From positions 1 through 21,748 of the forward strand of contig JAPLEC010000409.1 in assembly GCA_026391515.1 (NCBI GenBank): a DNA stretch of 21,748 bases. The letters are read 5' to 3'. The notes beneath the pieces were generated by a model, which saw only the letters and a list, made by a program, of their open reading frames with translations, was not told the DNA's origin and made no database searches. The translations under genes were made by a program, and so were the position numbers. Of the stretch, positions 7,709 to 15,420 are shown one piece after another (the first letter of the stretch is position 1; every line of letters begins with the position of its first letter). Source of the stretch: Bacteroidia bacterium (GTDB taxonomy: Bacteria > Bacteroidota > Bacteroidia > Bacteroidales > VadinHA17).

Positions 7709-9496
7709 TTACATCCTTTCCGGCATTTCGATACCGAGCAGCCACATTCCTGAACCGAGTATTTCGCTAGTGACTTTTGAAAGAGCCAGACGAAAATTAC
7801 GGATTGCCGGATCCGGTTCCCCAAGGATTGAAAAATCGTGATAAAACTGGTTATACTCCTTTGCCAGATCGTAGCAGTAATTTGCCAGAAGCGCCGGGCT
7901 GTAGCCTGAAGCAGCTTCCGAAACTGTTTCAGTAAACCGTCGGAGAAGCTTAACAAGTTCGATTTCTTTTATTCCACCTTTCATCTCTGATGACATTGAA
8001 ATATCACATTTTATCCCCATCTGGTCAGCTTTCCTGAATACTGATTTTATCCTTGCATAAGTATATTGAATGAAAGGTCCGGTATTTCCATTAAAATCTA
8101 TTGATTCAGCAGGATTGAAAGTCATGTTTTTATGTGGATCGACTTTAAGAATAAAATATTTTAATGCACCAAGTCCGATTTTACAAAAGATTTCCTCTTT
8201 TTCTTCAACAGAATAATCTGCAAGTTTCCCAAGCTCGAGAGAGACCTCCCTGGCGGTTTCCTTCATTTCCTTAATAAGATCATCTGCATCGACAATTGTA
8301 CCTTCGCGTGATTTCATTTTACCTTCAGGAAGCTCGACCATTCCATACGAGAAATGGTAAAGTCCATCGGACCACTTATAACCCATTTTTTTCAGTACTG
8401 CCTTAAGTACCTGAAAATGATAATTTTGCTCATTTCCAACTACATAAAGGCATCGGTCAAATCCATATTCATTTTGTCTCAGGACTGCCGTACCAAGGTC
8501 CTGAGTCATATATACTGCAGTACCATCTGAACGCAACAATAGCTTCTGATCGAGACCTTCAGCAGTGAGATCAACCCAGACGGAGCTATCGGGATTTCTG
8601 AAAAGCACCTTATCCTCAATTGCTGAGATTACAATCTCGCGCCCGATTTTATATGTTTCAGATTCGTAATAGATCTTGTCGAAATCCACCCCGAGCATTT
8701 TGTAAGTTTCATCAAATCCGGCATATACCCATGAATTCATCATTTTCCACAGGTCTATAACCTCTTTGTCGCCTGCCTCCCATTTAACCAGCATCTCCCT
8801 GGCTTCTTTCATCAACGGAGCCGAATTTCTTGCATCAGTTTCTTCAACACCTTTTGCAACAAGATCATCAACCTGAGCCTTATATTCTTTTTCAAACAAG
8901 ACATAGTACTTACCTACAAGATGGTCACCTTTTATTCCTGAGGAGTCCGGGGTTTCGCCCTTTCCGTATTTTTGCCAGGCAAGCATCGACTTGCAGATAT
9001 GAATTCCGCGGTCGTTAACAATATTCGTTTTTATGACTTTATGACCACAAGCTGACAATATTCTGTAAAGTGAAAAACCCAGAAGATTATTCCGGATATG
9101 CCCAAGGTGCAAAGGTTTATTTGTATTCGGAGAAGAATATTCCACAAGAATTATTTCGGGCTTTGGGACAAGACATCTTTTAAGGAGCTTTTCTTCAAGT
9201 GCCATTTCAAGGAAATATCCGATCCACCAGGTATTGGAGATTTCGAGATTAAGGAAACCCTTGATTACATTAAATCCTGCAATAGCTGGGAAAGAGGTTA
9301 AAAGGTAATTTCCGACGGTCTCGCCCGTTTTTTCCGGTGTATTTTTTGAGAAACGCAGTAAAGGAAACATAACTACGGTAAAGTCACCCCGGAAATCTTT
9401 TCTTGTCTCCTGTATTTGAATCAGATCATCACTGATGTTGCTATTATACAGGATCCTGACAGCTTCTTTTAATTTTCCCTTTAGTATACTTTCCAT
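7709..9496 (-). CDS. argS: arginyl-tRNA synthetase
   Basis: Class I synthetase that charges tRNA-Arg. I start it at the ATG at 9496 (595 residues); a TTG four codons upstream (9508) is in frame but less likely. The N-terminal add-in domain comes first, followed by the catalytic core with SSPNTNKPLHLGH (HIGH-type motif HLGH at 130-133), the insertion with YMTQDLGTA, and GKMKSREGT near 392-400, the ArgRS version of KMSKS. The C-terminal DALR anticodon-binding domain begins near GPFIQYTYARI. Length is normal. It is probably the first gene of argS-ffh-folD, with a -7 box TATCTTTG about 23 bases upstream of the ATG. Confidence 0.96.
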   Translation of the reverse strand: MESILKGKLKEAVRILYNSNISDDLIQIQETRKDFRGDFTVVMFPLLRFSKNTPEKTGETVGNYLLTSFPAIAGFNVIKGFLNLEISNTWWIGYFLEMALEEKLLKRCLVPKPEIILVEYSSPNTNKPLHLGHIRNNLLGFSLYRILSACGHKVIKTNIVNDRGIHICKSMLAWQKYGKGETPDSSGIKGDHLVGKYYVLFEKEYKAQVDDLVAKGVEETDARNSAPLMKEAREMLVKWEAGDKEVIDLWKMMNSWVYAGFDETYKMLGVDFDKIYYESETYKIGREIVISAIEDKVLFRNPDSSVWVDLTAEGLDQKLLLRSDGTAVYMTQDLGTAVLRQNEYGFDRCLYVVGNEQNYHFQVLKAVLKKMGYKWSDGLYHFSYGMVELPEGKMKSREGTIVDADDLIKEMKETAREVSLELGKLADYSVEEKEEIFCKIGLGALKYFILKVDPHKNMTFNPAESIDFNGNTGPFIQYTYARIKSVFRKADQMGIKCDISMSSEMKGGIKEIELVKLLRRFTETVSEAASGYSPALLANYCYDLAKEYNQFYHDFSILGEPDPAIRNFRLALSKVTSEILGSGMWLLGIEMPERM

Positions 9497-9518
9497 TCCT
9501 GATCTCAAATTTCAGCCG

Positions 9519-9550
9519 CAAAGATAATATTTTAATATATTGACATACAA
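9519..9550 (-). promoter_or_regulatory. promoter of argS-ffh-folD, Bacteroidota type
   Basis: On the minus strand, TATCTTTG (9526-9519) is an exact TAnnTTTG -7 box. A TTG at 9550-9548, repeated at 9553-9551, lies 21 bases upstream and can serve as the -33 element. The predicted start is near 9512, leaving a leader of roughly 15 bases before the argS ATG at 9496. Confidence 0.55.
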
Positions 9551-9591
9551 CAAAACAAGATCAAAAACCGGGATATGTAAATATTGAAAAA

Positions 9592-9616
9592 AATCAGTTC
9601 TTTATGCAAACTGATT
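9592..9616 (-). terminator. weak hairpin with T-tract facing left, upstream of argS
   Basis: AATCAGTT (9592-9599) and AACTGATT (9609-9616) form a perfect 8-base inverted repeat around a 9-base loop. On the minus strand the second arm is followed by T6, the form of an intrinsic terminator, but the stem has only two G-C pairs. No minus-strand gene ends here. It may block leftward read-through into argS, bind a regulator between argS and the gene at 9727, or be chance. Confidence 0.25.
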
Positions 9617-9680
9617 AAAATATTTGACCATCGGATTATTCTTTTTGATGAAGAACATGATCAGAATGAAAAAGTTGTTC

Positions 9681-9688
9681 TAATTTTG
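9681..9688 (+). promoter_or_regulatory. possible -7 box for the SiaC-like gene
   Basis: TAATTTTG matches TAnnTTTG exactly and lies 38 bases before the TTG start at 9727, giving a leader of about 30 bases. No TTG is found at the expected -33 distance, so support is limited. Confidence 0.3.
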
Positions 9689-9726
9689 GTTAGAAATTTC
9701 GATTATTCAATTAATAGAGAGCAATC

Positions 9727-10185
9727 TTGGCAGAAATAAAGAATATACTTATTGAAGCGACCAACAAAACTCCGCAAATTGATCTGAATCATCTGACCGG
9801 AGAACTTATATTCTCTGGCAAATCAATTCCGGAAAATGCAGCTGATCTTTATGAAAAAATCCTGAAATGGGTTTCGCAGTATTCAGTTAATCCGCGACAT
9901 ACAACAAACCTGAGGCTTAATCTTGAATATTTTAATACTGCTTCTTCAATATGGCTTGCAAAAATTGTTAAGGTTCTCTGTACCATAAAAGAACCTGAGG
10001 CAATTCTCATGGTTCATCTCTATTTCAATATTGAGGAGTTCGATAATATGGAAGTCGAAGATCTGAAGGACGCTCTTAGCCCTGTAATTGATCTCGTAGG
10101 GACTCCTACCGTAAGTCTTGGTATTAAAATCTATGGTACCGATGACAATGGAGAGATCCTAAAAGAATCGATGGTTCTGATCTAA
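9727..10185 (+). CDS. SiaC-family (DUF1987) regulatory phosphoprotein
   Basis: A 152-residue cytosolic protein of the SiaC/DUF1987 family (PF09345). In Pseudomonas aeruginosa, SiaC is an anti-anti-sigma-like switch protein phosphorylated on a threonine by SiaB, dephosphorylated by SiaA, and it activates the diguanylate cyclase SiaD. Family marks are TPQIDL near residue 15, the GELIFSGKSIPENA strand-loop, WVSQY, and LNLEYFNTASSIWL at 64-75, where Thr71 matches the SiaC phosphorylation site (NTSS in SiaC, NTASS here). The start is a TTG at 9727: an in-frame TAG at 9715-9717 closes the frame upstream, no ATG falls between, and AGAGAG at 9716-9721 gives a weak ribosome site. No kinase, phosphatase or GGDEF partner is in the window. 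An 83-base gap separates it from the amrB-amrA gene. Confidence 0.8.
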   Translation: MAEIKNILIEATNKTPQIDLNHLTGELIFSGKSIPENAADLYEKILKWVSQYSVNPRHTTNLRLNLEYFNTASSIWLAKIVKVLCTIKEPEAILMVHLYFNIEEFDNMEVEDLKDALSPVIDLVGTPTVSLGIKIYGTDDNGEILKESMVLI

Positions 10186-10268
10186 ACCACGCATTAAACA
10201 AATCCCTTAAAACATATTTTTCTTCATTTTTTTGGTATAACTTTATTGCGCCAAATTGTTGTATTAAT

Positions 10269-11777
10269 ATGCAGACTTTATTAATAGTATTGCTTTCAAT
10301 TTTCAGTATCATGGAAATTAATTTTCAGAATAAATCAACTGACAGACAGCCAGTTGCAGCAGGAAGATTCTATCCTGCTGACAAAGCTACCTTAACACAG
10401 GATTTATCAAAGCTTTTTGCAGATTGCAAAAAGCCAGATGAAAAATTAAAAGTCAGGGCAATTATCAGCCCTCATGCAGGATATGTCTTCTCCGGGAAAG
10501 TTGCTGCTGCTGCATTTTCGACAACTCCTAAAAATGCAGAGTATAAAAATATCTTTATTATCGGATCAAGCCATGTAATGGCCTTCGAAGGAGCTTCTAT
10601 CTATAATACAGGTGATTTTATAACCCCGCTGGGAAAGGCAACAGTTAACAAAGAGCTGGCGACTAAACTGAAGAATGAAAATAAAGTATTCAATTTCCCG
10701 ATCAATGCTCACCAGCAGGATCATTGCCTGGAAGTTCAGGTACCTTTTATTCAATACTACTATACAAATCCGCAAAAGATTGTGCCTATAATAATCGGAA
10801 CTGTTAATACCAGCACGATAAAGGCGATAGCAGAAGCCCTGAAGCCATGGTTTACATCCGAAAATCTGTTTGTTATAAGCAGCGATTTCTCACATTATCC
10901 TGCCTACAAAGATGCACAGGTAAGCGATAACATAACTGCAACTGGTATTATTTCCGGCGATCCTTCTGCTTTTCTTGCTGCCCTTAAAAAGAATGATGAT
11001 AAAAATATTCCGGGATTAGTAACAAGTATGTGCGGCTGGACGTCAGGGCTTACTCTTATGTACCTTGCATCCGGAAATGATAAGCTTGAGTACAGGAAGA
11101 TTGATTATTGCAATTCCGGGGACACTCCTTACGGAAGCAAAGATGAAGTAGTTGGATATAATGCTATTGCATTAATTGAAAAGAACACAGATTCAAAAGC
11201 CGGGCAAAAAACTGCTGATGAATTCAGCTTTTCTAAAGAAGAAAAAGAGCAGCTCTTTTCAATTGCAAGAAACGCAATAAAAACAAAGTTGTATGAAAAC
11301 AAGGAGATTACAATTGATGAGAAGAAAATTCCGGAAGCTTTGAAAAGACCTCTTGGAGCTTTTGTCACTTTGAAAATAAATGGAGTTTTAAGAGGCTGTA
11401 TCGGCAGATTCACTTCACCTGATCCATTATATGATGTTGTGAGAGCTTCAGCCCTGTCTTCTGCTTTTGAAGATTATCGTTTCTCGCCTCTCACAAAAGC
11501 AGAATACGATAAAGTTGACGTTGAGATCACTGTCCTGGGACCAATGAAAAAAATAAATAATATCAATGAGATTATTCTCGGGAAGCATGGAATTTATATA
11601 AAGAAAGATTTCAGATCTGGAACCATGCTGCCGCAGGTTGCAATTGAATATGGCTGGACTGTTGAAGAGTTCCTTGGGTACACCTCAAGGGATAAAGCAG
11701 GCATAGGATGGGACGGATGGAAGAGCGCTGAGATATACATCTATGAGGGTCTGGTACTTGAAGAAAACAAAAAGTAA
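10269..11777 (+). CDS. amrB: AmmeMemoRadiSam system proteins B and A fused (MEMO-AMMECR1)
   Basis: A 502-residue fusion of two families that normally travel with a radical SAM enzyme. The MEMO domain (PF01875, LigB dioxygenase-like fold) spans about 26-303: SPHAGY with His69, SSH with His102, DHCLEVQVPF with His152, SSDFSHY near 204-210 and MCGW with Cys245, matching the metal-site His/His/Cys set of human MEMO1. The AMMECR1 domain (PF01871) spans about 320-497 and carries the signature LRGCIG at 364-369. Catalytic chemistry is not established for either. The N-terminus MQTLLIVLLSIFSI is hydrophobic, without basic residues, so it could be an atypical signal or anchor; an internal ATG at 10311 would remove it. 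The next gene begins 2 bases after the stop, so the two are translationally coupled. A one-mismatch -7 box, TAACTTTA, lies at 10238-10245. Confidence 0.92.
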   Translation: MQTLLIVLLSIFSIMEINFQNKSTDRQPVAAGRFYPADKATLTQDLSKLFADCKKPDEKLKVRAIISPHAGYVFSGKVAAAAFSTTPKNAEYKNIFIIGSSHVMAFEGASIYNTGDFITPLGKATVNKELATKLKNENKVFNFPINAHQQDHCLEVQVPFIQYYYTNPQKIVPIIIGTVNTSTIKAIAEALKPWFTSENLFVISSDFSHYPAYKDAQVSDNITATGIISGDPSAFLAALKKNDDKNIPGLVTSMCGWTSGLTLMYLASGNDKLEYRKIDYCNSGDTPYGSKDEVVGYNAIALIEKNTDSKAGQKTADEFSFSKEEKEQLFSIARNAIKTKLYENKEITIDEKKIPEALKRPLGAFVTLKINGVLRGCIGRFTSPDPLYDVVRASALSSAFEDYRFSPLTKAEYDKVDVEITVLGPMKKINNINEIILGKHGIYIKKDFRSGTMLPQVAIEYGWTVEEFLGYTSRDKAGIGWDGWKSAEIYIYEGLVLEENKK

Positions 11778-11779
11778 CT

Positions 11780-14203
11780 ATGTATCACGTAGTTGGAACA
11801 CTATTTACTGTTTCCTTATTATACTTAATCAGCTTCCTTTTTTACAGGATCGGCATCTATTCTCTGCTCGTTCACAGAAAACTCTGGAATACAATCCTTG
11901 CCTTTACATTCCTTTTTACGGCGCTTGCAGGAATATTTATGGCCCTTCAGATAAATTTTAAATGGGACATTCCTTTTATTAAAACGATACTGAAATGGCA
12001 TGTAGAAACAGGAGTTGCCCTTGGTGTAACCGGAATATTCCACTTTATCTGGCATCTCTCCTATTTCGGAAAAATATTTTCGAGGACAGAAATACCTTCA
12101 GAATCTGATGGTTTTCAAAGAATCGATTCCTTTTCAATCACTACAAATCTTTTTATTATAGGGTTTACCAGCACCTCTATTCAGGTTTTACTGATCAGGG
12201 AAATTATGAATATCTCCGGGGGGTACGAGCTGATTACAGGGGTATTTCTCGGATCGTGGCTAATTGCTTCAGCCGCAGGCGCTGCCCTTGCAGGAAAATC
12301 GAATCTTAATGATATCCGGAAGATCAACCTGATCTTTTCTGTCAGCCCGTTTGTTTCAATGCTTCTTCTGATACTTCTGTCGAGACTCTTTCTGGAATCA
12401 GGAGAGACTCCCTCTTTCCTTGTGAGCATGATACTTACTTTGCTGTTCCTTGTTCCATTTTGCCTGGTTTCCGGGTTTACTTTTATTAAGCTGATCTCCT
12501 CTGCCAGGGAAATAAACGGTTTCATTCCGGGGAAATCATTTTCAATCGAAACCATTGGAAGCATTGTTGCCGGCACTCTCCTGGCAGTTCTGACAGCAGG
12601 ACTCCTCAATACCTATAAGCTCCTCCTGACTATCCTTATTTTGACTTTTGCATATACTATTCTTACCTTCTATATTAAAAGTTCCCGAATAAAAATAATC
12701 GTAAAAGCGTTATTTTTCATCCTGTTATCATTTGTAATTATTTCTGATCCGGATGTGGTTTTCAGGCAGCTTCTTTTACCAGGAATAAAAGTAACCGAAA
12801 CAAAAGATACACCCTACGGAAATATTACCAGAGGAGAATATTCAGGGGAAGAAAGCACATATTATAACCAGAGGCTTCTGGCTTATAATGATGATGCTAT
12901 TGAAAGAGAGGAAAATATACACTACGCGTTGCTTCAAAAGCAAAATCCTGAGAAAATACTTCTAATCTCAGGTTCCCTGCAATCTCTTATGCCTGAGGTG
13001 CTTAAATATCCTGTTAAGAAGGTTTATTATGTTGAACGTGATCCGGCACTTGTGAAATCTGCTGTTCAACAGACATACGATGAAAAAGTGAAGCTGGTCA
13101 TTGAGAATAAAGATGCTTACAGGTATATCAGAGGCAAGGGTGAGCCTGTCGATGTTGCCATTCTTCTACTTCCCCCTCCTTCAACTCTTTCATTAAACAG
13201 GTTCTATACAGTCGATTTCTTTAATAACATTAAAAACAGACTTGTCGCAGGAGGAGTATTCATGTGCTCACCCGGATCCAACGACAATTATCTCAACCCT
13301 GAATCAGTAAATCTGTATTCATCAATTTTTAACAGCCTGAAAAGTAAATTTAAAAATGTAGTCCCGGTTGTCGGGAACAGGGTCTATTTTATTGCATCTG
13401 ATGATGAATTATCGGTTTCATTTTGTCGGCTTACAAAAGAGAGAGGCATTAAAAATATTTATGTAAGCTCTGATTTTATGGCTGATGACCTGATTGAAAA
13501 GAAATCATCTGAGGTAAAGTCTCTTATTAATCCGGAAATCAGAGTGAACAGATCAGCCTTTCCTATCGCATGCTTTCATTTTCAATCATATAACTTCAGT
13601 AAAAGCCTGAATGAGAAGATACCTGCAATTGCGCTGATGCTTCTGGCCTTCGCTGCCCCGGTTATAACAATCCGCAGGCGGAATCTGATAATGTATTTCA
13701 GCGCCTCGGCTCTTGCCGGATTTGAAATAATAATGTTACTGGCTCTCCAGCTGACTGTCGGAAATATGTATCAGTTTACAGGTATAGTACTGGCCGCTTT
13801 AATGGCCGGTCTGGCCGCAGGTACCGGTATAAACATAAAATTCCTCAATTCTTTACCTGTAAAACTCAAAGCTCTGATTCTGATTATTTATTATACATGT
13901 GCTGCATTATGTTTCAATGTTATTTTAGGACTCGAAGGGATCTTTGGGACCATTTTTCTTATAATAATTTCAATTATTTTACCATCATTACTAACAGGTA
14001 ATATTTTTCGGGACCTGACCATCTCAGGTGAAAACAGATCATCACCTGCTTTAATTTATAGTGCGGATCTTGCCGGATCGGCGCTGGGATTCATCTTAAT
14101 ATCAGGCATTGCCATTCCATATTTAGGGATCAGAAACTCTATATTTTTATTGGCGATACTTATTTTAACTGGCATTCTTTTTGGAACAAAGGGGAACAAA
14201 TAG
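11780..14203 (+). CDS. polytopic membrane protein with a degenerate spermidine synthase-like domain
   Basis: This 807-residue protein has three parts. The N-terminal membrane part (about 1-320) begins with three helices containing His32, His74, His88 and His92, a spacing reminiscent of b-type haem domains, then about six more helices. The soluble middle (about 335-590) follows the spermidine synthase order (PYGNITRG, HYALL, ILLISGSLQ, VYYVERDPALV, FYTVDFF), but the GGGDG cofactor loop is SGSLQ (397-401) and the aspartate region before FYT reads ILLLPPPS, so classical aminopropyl transfer is unlikely. The C-terminal membrane part (about 612-803) repeats features of the first: TGVFLGSW...AAG at 153-167 against TGIVLAAL...AAG at 667-681, and ETIGS against ADLAGS. 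Its role in the cassette is unknown; it may be a transporter-like or membrane anchor partner. Confidence 0.8.
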   Translation: MYHVVGTLFTVSLLYLISFLFYRIGIYSLLVHRKLWNTILAFTFLFTALAGIFMALQINFKWDIPFIKTILKWHVETGVALGVTGIFHFIWHLSYFGKIFSRTEIPSESDGFQRIDSFSITTNLFIIGFTSTSIQVLLIREIMNISGGYELITGVFLGSWLIASAAGAALAGKSNLNDIRKINLIFSVSPFVSMLLLILLSRLFLESGETPSFLVSMILTLLFLVPFCLVSGFTFIKLISSAREINGFIPGKSFSIETIGSIVAGTLLAVLTAGLLNTYKLLLTILILTFAYTILTFYIKSSRIKIIVKALFFILLSFVIISDPDVVFRQLLLPGIKVTETKDTPYGNITRGEYSGEESTYYNQRLLAYNDDAIEREENIHYALLQKQNPEKILLISGSLQSLMPEVLKYPVKKVYYVERDPALVKSAVQQTYDEKVKLVIENKDAYRYIRGKGEPVDVAILLLPPPSTLSLNRFYTVDFFNNIKNRLVAGGVFMCSPGSNDNYLNPESVNLYSSIFNSLKSKFKNVVPVVGNRVYFIASDDELSVSFCRLTKERGIKNIYVSSDFMADDLIEKKSSEVKSLINPEIRVNRSAFPIACFHFQSYNFSKSLNEKIPAIALMLLAFAAPVITIRRRNLIMYFSASALAGFEIIMLLALQLTVGNMYQFTGIVLAALMAGLAAGTGINIKFLNSLPVKLKALILIIYYTCAALCFNVILGLEGIFGTIFLIIISIILPSLLTGNIFRDLTISGENRSSPALIYSADLAGSALGFILISGIAIPYLGIRNSIFLLAILILTGILFGTKGNK

Positions 14204-14236
14204 TAGTTTTATTTCATCATTCTGCTCTTAATAATC

Positions 14237-15373
14237 ATGGCCGGTAAGAGTTTTGACAACAGTAAACGCATCTTTCTGAAGAAATGTCTGGCATTCTCTG
14301 CAGGTGTTACATGTTTGCCCCGATCGTTTGTAATAAATGGCCTCATTTCTGAAGAACAGGATATTTACAGGAAAATCGCAATGTTCCAGGAAGAGACTCC
14401 CAGAGGAATAATGTGCAGAATCTGCCCCAACGAATGTGTTCTTAAAGAGGGTGAGGTAAGCAAATGCAACAATCGGAAAGTTCATAATTCCAAGCTTTAC
14501 ACGATGGCATTCGGAAATCCCTGCTCTGCAAATATAGATCCTGTCGAAAAGAAACCATTGTACCATTTTTTCCCCGGATCGAGGGCTTATTCAATTGCCA
14601 CTGCCGGTTGTAACCTTGTATGTCTGAACTGCCAGAACTGGACGATTTCACAAACCGGTCCGGATAAGACAAGAAACTATGACCTTATGCCAGAGAAGGT
14701 TGTAAATGAAGCAGTTAAGACAAACTGCAGATCTATCGCTTACACCTATTCTGAACCTGTAACTTTTTATGAATACTCTTATGAGACGGCAATCCTGGCT
14801 AAAAAAGCAGGTGTGAAAAATATCGTAAAATCAAATGGCTACATTAATCCTGAACCTTTAAAAAAACTTTGTCCGTTTATTGATGCAGCCAATATCGATT
14901 TAAAGTCGTTCAATGATAGTACCTATCTCAGACTCACAGGTGGTAAATTGCAGCCTGTGCTTGATGCATTGAAAGTATATAAAGATATGGGGGTGTGGCT
15001 GGAGATAACCAATCTTATTGTTCCAACATGGACCGATAAGATTGATGAAATCGGAAAAATGTGTAAATGGCTCAGCGATAATGGTTTTAAAGATACACCA
15101 CTCCATTTCAGCAGGTTTTACCCGACATATAAGCTTGAACAGCTCCCTCCCACTCCTGTTGAATTGCTTAAGAATGCTGTAAAAATTGCAGCCGGAGAAG
15201 GCTTAAAATATGTGTATACCGGAAATGTGCCCGGGAATGAAATATCGGACACTAAATGCCCTTCATGCGGCACTACGGTTGTTGCCAGACAGGGTTATAC
15301 AATAACTCTGAATACAATCAGCGGAGGAAAATGTAATAAATGCGGAAAAGTAATTGCCGGAGTATGGAGCTGA
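14237..15373 (+). CDS. amrS: AmmeMemoRadiSam system radical SAM enzyme
   Basis: Radical SAM protein of the family found with AMMECR1 and MEMO, related to pyruvate formate-lyase activating enzymes. Cys125-x3-Cys129-x2-Cys132 (CNLVCLNC) would hold the [4Fe-4S] cluster that cleaves SAM. Before it is a conserved cysteine cluster (Cys60, Cys63, Cys67, Cys77), and at the C-terminus a zinc-ribbon-like set CPSC...CNKC (341, 344, 366, 369). TYSEPVTFYEY and NIDLKSF are further family marks. The N-terminus carries SKRIFLKKCLAFSAG at 9-23, close to a Tat signal (S-R-R-x-F-L-K) but with Lys-Arg for the twin arginines; export or membrane association is possible though surprising for a radical SAM enzyme. 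It starts 33 bases after the membrane gene and 47 bases before ligA. The substrate is unknown. Confidence 0.92.
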   Translation: MAGKSFDNSKRIFLKKCLAFSAGVTCLPRSFVINGLISEEQDIYRKIAMFQEETPRGIMCRICPNECVLKEGEVSKCNNRKVHNSKLYTMAFGNPCSANIDPVEKKPLYHFFPGSRAYSIATAGCNLVCLNCQNWTISQTGPDKTRNYDLMPEKVVNEAVKTNCRSIAYTYSEPVTFYEYSYETAILAKKAGVKNIVKSNGYINPEPLKKLCPFIDAANIDLKSFNDSTYLRLTGGKLQPVLDALKVYKDMGVWLEITNLIVPTWTDKIDEIGKMCKWLSDNGFKDTPLHFSRFYPTYKLEQLPPTPVELLKNAVKIAAGEGLKYVYTGNVPGNEISDTKCPSCGTTVVARQGYTITLNTISGGKCNKCGKVIAGVWS

Positions 15374-15420
15374 CTTATTTATCCCTAAAACCGAACCTGG
15401 AGAAATTCGAATTAATCTGA

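Noticed and set aside
9497..9508. TTG start four codons upstream of argS
   Set aside because: An ATG four codons downstream is available at 9496, and the added residues have no family support.
9648..9683. 11-residue upstream peptide before the SiaC-like gene
   Set aside because: Very short, overlaps the candidate -7 box, and has no ribosome site; probably chance.
12181..12609. 142-codon minus-strand open frame within the membrane protein gene
   Set aside because: Antisense shadow of a strongly supported membrane protein; composition is not protein-like.
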